In this document: piece by piece, positions 1 through 5,063 of the stretch
Position numbering within the stretch: position 1 is the first letter of the stretch
How the letters are laid out: each line of letters starts with the position of its first letter
Source of the DNA: DATHVI01 sp035461385
GTDB lineage: Bacteria > Actinomycetota > Thermoleophilia > Solirubrobacterales > 70-9
Direction of reading: 5' to 3'
Length of the DNA stretch: 5,612 nt
Assembly: GCA_035461385.1 (NCBI GenBank)
Contig: DATHVI010000154.1
Span: forward strand, 1-5,612
Position numbers and translations under genes: made by a program
Notes under the pieces: generated by a model
Told to the model about the DNA's origin: nothing
Database searches by the model: none
Seen by the model: the letters and a program-made list of their open reading frames with translations, nothing else

Positions 1-157
1 CGGCCTGATCACCGGCTGGCACGAGCCGCGCGCCAGCCACCTCGAGCTGCTCGAGGCGGTCGCCGGGCGCCGGCTGCTCGAGCGCTCGTACGAAGAGGCG
101 CTTCGCGCCGGCTACCTCTGGCACGAGTTCGGCGACAGCCAGCTGATCCTGCCGTGA
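1..157 (+). CDS. queA: QueA-like S-adenosylmethionine:tRNA ribosyltransferase-isomerase, C-terminal end
   Basis: Partial gene: the 5' part lies outside the window. The frame opens at base 2 and ends at TGA 155-157, giving 51 residues. The fragment reads GLITGWHEPRASHLELLEAV, then an AG(R)-type turn, a Y-E-E-A-L-R helix and the ending GDSQLILP. This matches the C-terminus of QueA, where I recall a histidine/serine-containing loop, an AFAG-like turn, an AYxxA helix and a final GDAMLI. QueA transfers the ribosyl part of S-adenosylmethionine to preQ1-modified tRNA, giving epoxyqueuosine at wobble position 34 in the cytoplasm. The HEPRASH loop and GDSQ ending differ from the classical HLPxST and GDAM, so this is the divergent QueA-like branch seen in high-GC Gram-positives; whether that branch works on queuosine is uncertain. 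Nothing upstream is visible. The next stretch is a gene remnant, so no operon partner is evident downstream. Confidence 0.8.
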   Translation, partial: GLITGWHEPRASHLELLEAVAGRRLLERSYEEALRAGYLWHEFGDSQLILP

Positions 158-181
158 GACCAACGACCTCGACGATCCAGG

Positions 182-372
182 AGCTCCGACGTCGCGGCCG
201 CCGATCCGGCGGCGCTCGGGCTCGATCGCGCCGCCGCGTACGTCAACTACCTCGGCGACGAGGGCCCGGAGCTGATCCGCGCCGCCTACCCGGACGGCGC
301 CTACGAGGGGCCGGTCGACGCCACGACCCCCAGAACCTGTTCCGGATCAACCAGAACATCCCCCCCGGCGCC
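182..372 (+). pseudogene. Decayed C-terminal fragment of a berberine-bridge (BBE) FAD-dependent oxidoreductase
   Basis: Two adjacent pieces in different frames together spell the C-terminal BBE signature of FAD-linked oxidoreductases of the berberine-bridge/6-hydroxynicotine-oxidase type. Piece one, bases 239-307, reads YVNYLGDEGPELIRAAYPDG followed by A-Y-E. Piece two, bases 316-372 in another frame, reads RRHDPQNLFRINQNIPPGA. In intact relatives, as I recall them, about six residues (such as RLVALK) lie between the two; here only 8 bases remain, which fits a 10-base deletion and explains the frameshift. The N-terminal FAD-binding domain of some 350-400 residues is absent, because the QueA-like stop is at 155-157 and no recognisable start exists in the first piece's frame. 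Bases 158-238 before the motif (AADPAALGLDR and similar) are not clearly homologous. The fragment cannot make a functional flavoenzyme. It is either a relic of a lost gene or, less likely, a misassembly. Confidence 0.72.
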
Positions 373-443
373 GGAAGTCGAGGAATCCGGACCGATCCCG
401 ACCTAATCGAACGGCAGGCTTCGATCGAACCGAGGAGGCGACG

Positions 444-782
444 ATGGCGACGCTGAGGACCGCAAGCGAGCAGATCACCGACGAGGTCACCTCGTGGCCC
501 GGAGTCGAGGCCGGCACGGGCGAGCGAGGCGAGCTCGGCTTCCGCGTCGCCGGCGAGGAGATCGGCCATCTCCACGGCGACCACGCCGCCCACTTCGGCT
601 TCCCGAGGGACGTCGGCGCGCGGCTGCGCGACGAGGGCCGGGTCGGCCCGCACCCGGTCAACCCGCACTCGACCCGCCTCGCGGCGCGCCGGATCGCCGA
701 CGACGACGACGTCCGCGAGGTGATCGACCTGATGCGGCTCAACTACGACCGGATCGCCGGCGACGGCGACGGGAGCGGGTGA
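444..782 (+). CDS. Small DUF5519 / 'luciferase domain' family protein
   Basis: 112 residues, ATG start with a strong AGGAGG at 433-438, five bases upstream. The protein has no signal peptide or membrane segment, so it is probably cytoplasmic. An N-terminal helix (residues about 3-18, ending SWPG) leads into a basic/glycine strand, then GEEIGHLHGD at 37-46, H50, a FPRDV segment at 53-57, a DEGR turn, H70 and H75, and a C-terminal helix ending MRLNYDRI. This order (E-I-G-H-x-H-G, F-P, an E-G-R turn, H-x-x-x-P, then a helix ending L-x-x-x-Y) matches the small bacterial proteins annotated as DUF5519 or 'luciferase family', as I recall that profile. Their biochemical role is not established, and the name does not imply light emission. 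The C-terminal tail (GDGDGSG) is low complexity. It stands alone between a gene relic and an exporter operon, with a 128-base gap after it. The histidine spacing suggests ligand or metal binding, but that is inference. Confidence 0.75.
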   Translation: MATLRTASEQITDEVTSWPGVEAGTGERGELGFRVAGEEIGHLHGDHAAHFGFPRDVGARLRDEGRVGPHPVNPHSTRLAARRIADDDDVREVIDLMRLNYDRIAGDGDGSG

Positions 783-910
783 CCGACCCGTGGTTGTGTG
801 GCCACCCGCACCAATCGGGCCAGGCGCTCGCGCTACGGTCCGTACGGCCTGGCGACGATGAGTTTCGAGCCCCTGAACCGTCTTCACACTGAACTGAGCG
901 AAAGGAAGCG
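783..910 (+). promoter_or_regulatory. Intergenic leader of the exporter operon with possible promoter/operator and ribosome binding site
   Basis: This 128-base gap must carry whatever transcribes the drrA-like gene, unless that gene is read through from 444-782. No convincing -35/-10 pair is visible. It contains a perfect 8-base palindrome CCGTACGG (840-847), preceded by an overlapping TACGG/CCGTA inverted repeat (834-844), and flanked by a 6-base inverted repeat CCAGGC (820-825) / GCCTGG (847-852). Such symmetry could be a repressor operator, as exporters of this type are often controlled by TetR-family repressors, but short palindromes are common in GC-rich DNA. The ribosome binding site of the ATPase is AAGGA at 902-906, with its ATG at 911. 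Confidence 0.35.
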
Positions 911-914
911 ATGA
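858..914 (+). CDS. Possible 18-codon leader peptide ahead of the ABC exporter genes
   Basis: An ATG at 858 opens an 18-codon frame reading MSFEPLNRLHTELSERKR, ending at TGA 912-914. Its stop overlaps the exporter ATPase start as ATGA, the same arrangement used at real gene junctions in this window. It could couple translation of the exporter to an upstream leader. Against it: no clear Shine-Dalgarno sequence precedes ATG 858, the frame stays open upstream to the stop of the previous gene, and the exporter ATPase has its own AAGGA site. I know of no family match for such a short peptide. The overlap may be chance. Confidence 0.25.
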   Translation: MSFEPLNRLHTELSERKR

Positions 915-1912
915 CCAACTCCGCGCTGGCGATAGAGGCCTCCGGGCTCGAGAAATCCTTCGGCGACACCCACGCCGTCGCCGGCGTCGACCTCGCCGTG
1001 CGGCGGGGGAGCGTCTACGGGATCCTCGGCCCGAACGGGGCCGGCAAGACGACCACCGTCCGGATGCTCGCGACCCTGCTTCGCCCCGACGCAGGTGAGG
1101 CGCGGGTGATGGGCCACGACGTGATCGACGACGCCGACGCGGTCCGCAGCCTCGTCAGCCTGACCGGGCAGTTCGCGTCGGTCGACGAGGACCTGACCGG
1201 GCACGAGAACCTGGTCCTGATCGGCCGGCTGCTGGGCTTCCGCCGCGCCGACGCGAAGGCGCGGGCGAACGAGCTGCTGAGCGCGTTCGACCTCACCGAC
1301 GCCGCCGACCGGCAGGTCAAGAACTACTCCGGCGGGATGCGTCGGCGGCTTGACATCGCCGCGTCGATCGTCGTCACCCCGGAGCTGATGTTCCTCGACG
1401 AGCCGACGACCGGGCTCGACCCGCGGTCGCGCAACCAGGTCTGGGACATCGTCAGGGCGCTGGTCGCCGATGGGACCACGGTGCTGCTCTGCACCCAGTA
1501 CCTCGACGAGGCCGACCAGCTCGCTGAAGGGATCGCGGTGATCGACCACGGCAAGGTGATCGCCGAGGGCACCCCGGCGCAGCTGAAGGCGTCGGTCGGG
1601 AGGGGCGCGCTCCACGTCCGGCTGCTCGACCCCGAGCGCCGCCCGCAGGCGGCGGAGCTGCTCGGCCGGGCGCTCGCCGCCGAGGCCCATCTGGAGGGTG
1701 AGCCCGCGGCGCTGTCGGTGTCGTGCGCGAGCCCGGAGCGGGCCGCCGATGCGGTCGGCGAGCTCCAGCGCGCGGGGATCGAGGTCGCCGGGTTCTCGCT
1801 CGGCCAGCCGAGCCTCGACGAGGTCTTCCTCGCGCTCACCGGCCGCCCGGCCGAGGACCAGACCGGCGAGCAGGAAGCGTTGTCCGATGAGAAGATCGAG
1901 GAGGCAGCATGA
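911..1912 (+). CDS. Daunorubicin-resistance-type (DrrA family) ABC exporter ATP-binding protein
   Basis: 333 residues, ATG start with AAGGA at 902-906. This is the cytoplasmic ATPase of a two-gene drug/lipid exporter, hydrolysing ATP to drive the permease encoded next. Visible motifs: Walker A GPNGAGKTT (40-48), Q-loop glutamine in LTGQFASVDEDLTG (Q87), ABC signature YSGGMRRRLDIA (139-150), Walker B LMFLDEP (159-165) and the D-loop TGLDPRSR (167-174). The switch position that is histidine in most ABC ATPases is glutamine here (LLCTQYLDEADQL, Q196), as I recall for DrrA itself. Residues about 225-333 form the extra C-terminal domain of DrrA relatives, with a conserved-looking PSLDEVFLALTGRPAED stretch and an acidic tail. 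Length is normal for the family (about 310-340). The stop overlaps the permease start as ATGA (1909-1912), so the pair is translationally coupled. The substrate cannot be read from sequence: self-resistance, lipid export and general drug efflux are all possible. Confidence 0.95.
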   Translation: MTNSALAIEASGLEKSFGDTHAVAGVDLAVRRGSVYGILGPNGAGKTTTVRMLATLLRPDAGEARVMGHDVIDDADAVRSLVSLTGQFASVDEDLTGHENLVLIGRLLGFRRADAKARANELLSAFDLTDAADRQVKNYSGGMRRRLDIAASIVVTPELMFLDEPTTGLDPRSRNQVWDIVRALVADGTTVLLCTQYLDEADQLAEGIAVIDHGKVIAEGTPAQLKASVGRGALHVRLLDPERRPQAAELLGRALAAEAHLEGEPAALSVSCASPERAADAVGELQRAGIEVAGFSLGQPSLDEVFLALTGRPAEDQTGEQEALSDEKIEEAA

Positions 1913-2748
1913 CCACCGCTCCGACGAAGCAGGCCGAAGTCGCCGGAAGCGAGGAGCTCCACGCCGTCCTCACGGCGAAGGAGCGGCCGCCGCGTGCGAG
2001 CGCGCTGTCGGCGACGCTCACCTTCGGCTGGCGCGGGATGCTGAAGATCAAGCACGTTCCCGAGCAGCTGCTCGACGTGACGATCACGCCGGTGCTGTTC
2101 GTGCTCATGTTCACGTACATGTTCGGAGGCGCGATCTCGGGCTCGACGAGCGAGTACCTGCAGTTCCTGCTGCCCGGGATCCTCGCGATGTCGATCCTGT
2201 TCACGACCGTCTATTCCGGCGTCTCGCTGAACACCGACGTCACCAAGGGCGTCGTCGACCGGTTCCGGTCGCTGCCGATCGCCCGCCCGGCGCCGCTGTT
2301 CGGCGCCGTGCTCGGCGACACCGCGCGGTACCTGGTCGCGGGCACGGTGATCGTCGTCCTCGGGATGATCCTCGGCTACCGGCCCGACGGCGGTGCCGGC
2401 GGCGTGCTCGCCGCGGTCGCGCTGATCCTCGTCTTCGCGTTCGGGCTCTCGTGGGTGTTCACCACCCTCGGCCTGCTGATGCGGACGCCGAACGCGGTCA
2501 TGAACGCCGGCTTCATGGCGATCTTCCCGCTCACCTTCCTCAGCAACGTCTTCGTCCCCCCGGAGACGCTCCCGGGCTGGCTCGAGGCGTTCGTCGACGT
2601 CAACCCGATCAGCTTCCTCGTCACCGCCGCACGCGACTTGATGGGCGGCGCCGGGGCCGGCAGCGAGGTCCTCGTCGTCCTCGCCTGGGCGGCGGGCCTG
2701 ACGGCGGTGTTCGCGCCGCTGACCTCGCGCCTGTACCAGACGAAGTAG
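1909..2748 (+). CDS. ABC-2 type exporter permease (DrrB family)
   Basis: 279 residues, ATG inside the ATGA overlap with the ATPase gene, with AGGAGG at 1899-1904 four bases before it. This is the inner-membrane half of the exporter. An N-terminal cytoplasmic segment of about 55 residues (MTTAPTKQAEVAG..., then ATLTFGWRGMLKIKHVPEQ) is followed by six predicted membrane spans at roughly 57-75, 88-108, 140-158, 166-190, 200-216 and 254-272. The cytoplasmic loop between spans 2 and 3 has VVDRFRSLPIARPAPLFGAV (116-135), the coupling region that resembles the EAA-like motif of DrrB proteins. The segment LSNVFVPPETLPGWLEAFVD (211-230), followed by VNPISFLVTAARDL, is typical of ABC-2 permeases of this group. 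Length is close to the 280 or so usual for the family. It would form a complex with two copies of the ATPase. A strong hairpin follows within 25 bases of the stop, so the operon seems to end here. Confidence 0.94.
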   Translation: MTTAPTKQAEVAGSEELHAVLTAKERPPRASALSATLTFGWRGMLKIKHVPEQLLDVTITPVLFVLMFTYMFGGAISGSTSEYLQFLLPGILAMSILFTTVYSGVSLNTDVTKGVVDRFRSLPIARPAPLFGAVLGDTARYLVAGTVIVVLGMILGYRPDGGAGGVLAAVALILVFAFGLSWVFTTLGLLMRTPNAVMNAGFMAIFPLTFLSNVFVPPETLPGWLEAFVDVNPISFLVTAARDLMGGAGAGSEVLVVLAWAAGLTAVFAPLTSRLYQTK

Positions 2749-2770
2749 CCGCGCTTCGGCTCGCTGACGA

Positions 2771-2839
2771 GCGCCCCGGCGGCCCGCCGCCGGGGCGCGG
2801 GCGCGGCTTCGGCTTCTGCGGCGGCCTTCCCGGCTTTTT
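2771..2839 (+). terminator. Putative intrinsic terminator after the ABC exporter genes
   Basis: A perfect 12-base inverted repeat, GCGCCCCGGCGG (2771-2782) and CCGCCGGGGCGC (2787-2798), closes a 4-base loop (CCCG). No T-run follows it directly. A run of five T lies at 2835-2839, immediately after CCCGGC (2829-2834), which can pair with GCCGGG (2789-2794) inside the right arm of the first stem. The first stem and the longer-range one are therefore mutually exclusive. A smaller hairpin GCTCG/CGAGC (2759-2763 with 2768-2772) sits just upstream. Position and stem strength favour termination of the exporter unit. A purely structural role, or dependence on Rho, cannot be ruled out. Confidence 0.6.
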
Positions 2840-2848
2840 CCGCATCGC

Positions 2849-2912
2849 GGACTAAGTCAATGCCATAAAAGCGCTAAAGTTGTATCTCCGGTTAGCGACG
2901 AGCATGGAGGAG
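2849..2912 (+). promoter_or_regulatory. AT-rich promoter region and ribosome binding site of the ispH-ino1-ubiA operon
   Basis: Bases about 2851-2890 are the only clearly AT-rich stretch in the window, lying between the terminator and the operon, so a promoter here is likely. Possible -10-like hexamers are CATAAA (2864-2869) and TAAAGT (2875-2880); neither has a good -35 at 16-18 bases, so I do not assign one. A 6-base inverted repeat, CGCTAA (2872-2877) and TTAGCG (2892-2897), with a 14-base spacer overlaps the expected transcription start and could be an operator or leader hairpin. The ribosome binding site GGAGGAG (2906-2912) is strong and fixes the ispH start at ATG 2917. Confidence 0.45.
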
Positions 2913-2916
2913 TGGG

Positions 2917-3873
2917 ATGACGATCGCGGCAGCGCGCCCGCGACAGCCCGGCGGCAAGGTGCTGCTGGCGAGCCCGCACGGGTTCTGCGCCGGCGTCGAT
3001 CGTGCCGTCGAGGTCGTCGAGCGCGCGCTCGAGGCCTACGGCCCGCCCGTCTACGTCCGCGGCGAGATCATCCACAGCGGCCACGTGATCTCCGACCTCG
3101 AGCGGATCGGCGCCCGCTTCGTCGCCTCCGAGGATGAGGTCCCGGAAGGCGAGGTCTGCATCCTCTCCGCGCACGGCGTCGCTCCGGCGGTGAAGCGAAA
3201 CGCCGAGCGCCGGCGCTTGCGGGTGATCGACGCGACCTGCCCGCTGGTCGCCAAGGTCCACGTCGAGGTCCGCCGCTATGTCCGCGAGGGACGGACCGTG
3301 ATCCTGATCGGCCGCCGCGGCCACGAGGAGGTCGAGGGGACGCTCGGCGAGGCGCCCGAGAGCATCCACGTCGTCGCCGACGAGATCGACATCGACGCGC
3401 TTGCGATCCCGCCCGACACCCCCCTCGCGTACGCGGTCCAGACGACGCTCGCGGTCGACGACGCCGCCCACCTGATCGCCCGGCTGCGCAGTCGCTTCAC
3501 CGACATCGTCGGGCCGCGCAAGGACGACATCTGCTACGCGTCGCAAAACCGCCAGGCGGCGGTGAAGGCGATCGCGCCGGCCTGCGACGTCATCCTGATC
3601 GCCGGCGCCCGCAACTCCTCGAACTCGAACCGGCTCGTCGAGGTCGCGCGGGCGCGGGGCACCGAGGCGCACCTGGTGCCCGATGCCGCCGACCTCGACC
3701 CCGCGTGGCTCGACGGCGCAGCGACGGTCGGCGTCGGCGCCGGGGCGAGCGCGCCGCGGCCGCTCGTCGACGCGCTGCTCGCGCGGCTCGCCGAGTTCGG
3801 CTACGACGAGATCGCCGAGCACGAGGAGACGACCGAAGACGTCCACTTCCCGCTGCCGAGGATCGAAGCATGA
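2917..3873 (+). CDS. ispH: 4-hydroxy-3-methylbut-2-enyl diphosphate reductase (IspH/LytB)
   Basis: 318 residues, ATG with GGAGGAG four bases upstream. IspH is the cytoplasmic iron-sulfur enzyme that catalyses the last step of the MEP pathway, reducing HMBPP to IPP and DMAPP. The three cluster-ligating cysteines are present: C24 in HGFCAGV, C108 in DATCPLV and C206 in DDICYASQNRQ. Substrate-binding and catalytic positions are also visible: H53, H86 (SAHGV), H136 and E138 (GHEEVEGT), QTTLAVD (175-181), NSSNSNRL (233-240) and AGASAP (275-280). Several usually conserved neighbours differ from the consensus I remember: HS instead of HN at 53-54, GHEEVEGT instead of GHPEVEGT, and VGVGAGAS instead of VGVTAGAS. 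Its stop overlaps the next start as ATGA (3870-3873), tying it to ino1 and the prenyltransferase. This context suggests a copy supplying prenyl donors to that pathway, or the only genomic copy serving both; the window cannot tell which. Identity of the family is secure. Confidence 0.96.
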   Translation: MTIAAARPRQPGGKVLLASPHGFCAGVDRAVEVVERALEAYGPPVYVRGEIIHSGHVISDLERIGARFVASEDEVPEGEVCILSAHGVAPAVKRNAERRRLRVIDATCPLVAKVHVEVRRYVREGRTVILIGRRGHEEVEGTLGEAPESIHVVADEIDIDALAIPPDTPLAYAVQTTLAVDDAAHLIARLRSRFTDIVGPRKDDICYASQNRQAAVKAIAPACDVILIAGARNSSNSNRLVEVARARGTEAHLVPDAADLDPAWLDGAATVGVGAGASAPRPLVDALLARLAEFGYDEIAEHEETTEDVHFPLPRIEA

Positions 3874-5063
3874 GCCAGTCCTCGCGACCCGAATCCGCCG
3901 ACGCCGACCGGGTCGGCGTCTGGCTCGTCGGCGCCCGCGGCTCGGTCGCGGCGACGACGATCACCGGCGCCGCCGCGGTCGCCGCCGGGATCGCCCCCGA
4001 GACCGGGATCGTCACCGCGGCGCCTCCGTTCACCGACGCCCCACTGCCCGAGGTCGGCGACCTCGTGTTCGGCGGCCACGACCTCGTCGAGACGCCGCTC
4101 GCGCTGCGCACGGCCCGGCTCGTCGACTCGGGTGTGATCCCGCCCGGGGTGCCCGAGGCGGTTCGCGACCAGCTCGCCGTCGTCGAGGACGACATCCGGC
4201 CGGGGATCACCTGGAACGAGGCGCGGACGGACCCTCGCCGGGCCGCCGACCGGGTCGGCGCCGACCTCGCCGCGTTCCGCGAGCGCCACGGGCTCAAGCA
4301 GGTGGTGGTGATCAACGTCTCCTCGACCGAGCCGCCGTTCGACTCCCATCCCGCCCATGGCGACCGCGACGAGCTGCTCGCGGCGCTCGGCCGGCGGCTT
4401 GCGATCTTGCCGCCGAGCTCGCTCTACGCGCTCGCCGCGATCGAGAGCGGCTGCGCCTACATCGACTTCACGCCCTCGACCGGCGCCCGGCTGCCGGCGC
4501 TCGAGGCGCTCGCCGAGGCGAGCGGGGTGCCGGTCGCGGGCAACGACGGCAAGACCGGCGAGACGTTCATGAAGGCGGTGCTGGCGCCGGGGTTCGCGGC
4601 CCGGGCCCTGCGGGTGCGCTCGTGGGCGGGGACGAACCTGCTCGGCGGCGGCGACGGCGCCTCGCTCGCCGAGCCGAGCCGGCAGCGGTCGAAGGTCGAC
4701 TCGAAGGGCCGAGCGCTCGAGCAGATCCTCGGCTACCCGATCGAGGCGCCGGTGCGGATCGACCTCGTCCGCGACCTCGGCGAGTGGAAGACGGCCTGGG
4801 ACCATGTCACCTTCGAGGGCTTCCTCGGCGTGCGGATGCGGGTGCAGTTCACCTGGGAGGGCTGCGACTCGGCGCTCGCCGCACCGCTCGTCATCGACCT
4901 CGCCCGGCTCGGCGCGCTCGCGCTCGAGCGCGGCGCCGGCGGCGTCGTCGGCGAGCTCGGCTTCTTCTTCAAGGACCCGGCAGGGACCGACGACCACTCG
5001 TTCCACCGCCAGTACGCGGTGCTGTGCGAATGGGTGAGCGAGTCCGTGGAGGAGAGTGTGTGA
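3870..5063 (+). CDS. ino1: Inositol-3-phosphate synthase (myo-inositol-1-phosphate synthase)
   Basis: 397 residues. ATG 3870 is chosen because it overlaps the ispH stop (ATGA), follows GAGGA (3858-3862) by seven bases, and leaves only a short lead before the Rossmann fold; the open frame upstream is arginine-rich shadow. The enzyme converts glucose 6-phosphate to 1D-myo-inositol 3-phosphate using tightly bound NAD+, in the cytoplasm. Motifs: dinucleotide-binding VGVWLVGARGSVAATT (15-30), VVVINVSSTEPP (145-156), YIDFTPSTGA (197-206), the signature GNDGKTGETFMKAVLAP (224-240), SWAGTNLLGGGDG (251-263), the lysine-containing SKVDSKG (274-280), and DLGEWKTAWDHVTFEGFLG (302-320). The conserved lysines K228, K235, K276, K279 and K307 are in place. 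Length fits the shorter prokaryotic/archaeal-type enzymes rather than the roughly 510-residue eukaryotic ones. The stop overlaps the next start as GTGA. Between ispH and a UbiA enzyme, its product may serve as, or lead to, the prenyl acceptor instead of general phosphatidylinositol or mycothiol synthesis; that is inference. Confidence 0.94.
   Translation: MSQSSRPESADADRVGVWLVGARGSVAATTITGAAAVAAGIAPETGIVTAAPPFTDAPLPEVGDLVFGGHDLVETPLALRTARLVDSGVIPPGVPEAVRDQLAVVEDDIRPGITWNEARTDPRRAADRVGADLAAFRERHGLKQVVVINVSSTEPPFDSHPAHGDRDELLAALGRRLAILPPSSLYALAAIESGCAYIDFTPSTGARLPALEALAEASGVPVAGNDGKTGETFMKAVLAPGFAARALRVRSWAGTNLLGGGDGASLAEPSRQRSKVDSKGRALEQILGYPIEAPVRIDLVRDLGEWKTAWDHVTFEGFLGVRMRVQFTWEGCDSALAAPLVIDLARLGALALERGAGGVVGELGFFFKDPAGTDDHSFHRQYAVLCEWVSESVEESV

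Noticed and set aside
154..456. Open frame of 100 codons starting at GTG 154
   Set aside because: Only its bases 316-372 match a protein family (BBE C-terminal end). The first half is arginine-rich out-of-frame sequence, and the matching upstream half of the domain lies in another frame, so this is a decayed gene.
1698..2855. 385-codon + strand open frame overlapping the exporter genes
   Set aside because: Arginine/alanine-rich composition with no motifs, lying out of frame over the well-supported ATPase and permease genes; a typical GC-rich shadow.
2857..3846. Long - strand open frame antisense to ispH
   Set aside because: The + strand encodes IspH with all cluster cysteines. The antisense product is D/R/V-rich with no recognisable domain.
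3705..3869. Upstream extension of the inositol-phosphate synthase frame to base 3705
   Set aside because: The extra 55 residues are arginine-rich sequence overlapping the ispH coding region. ATG 3870 has a ribosome binding site and an ATGA junction.
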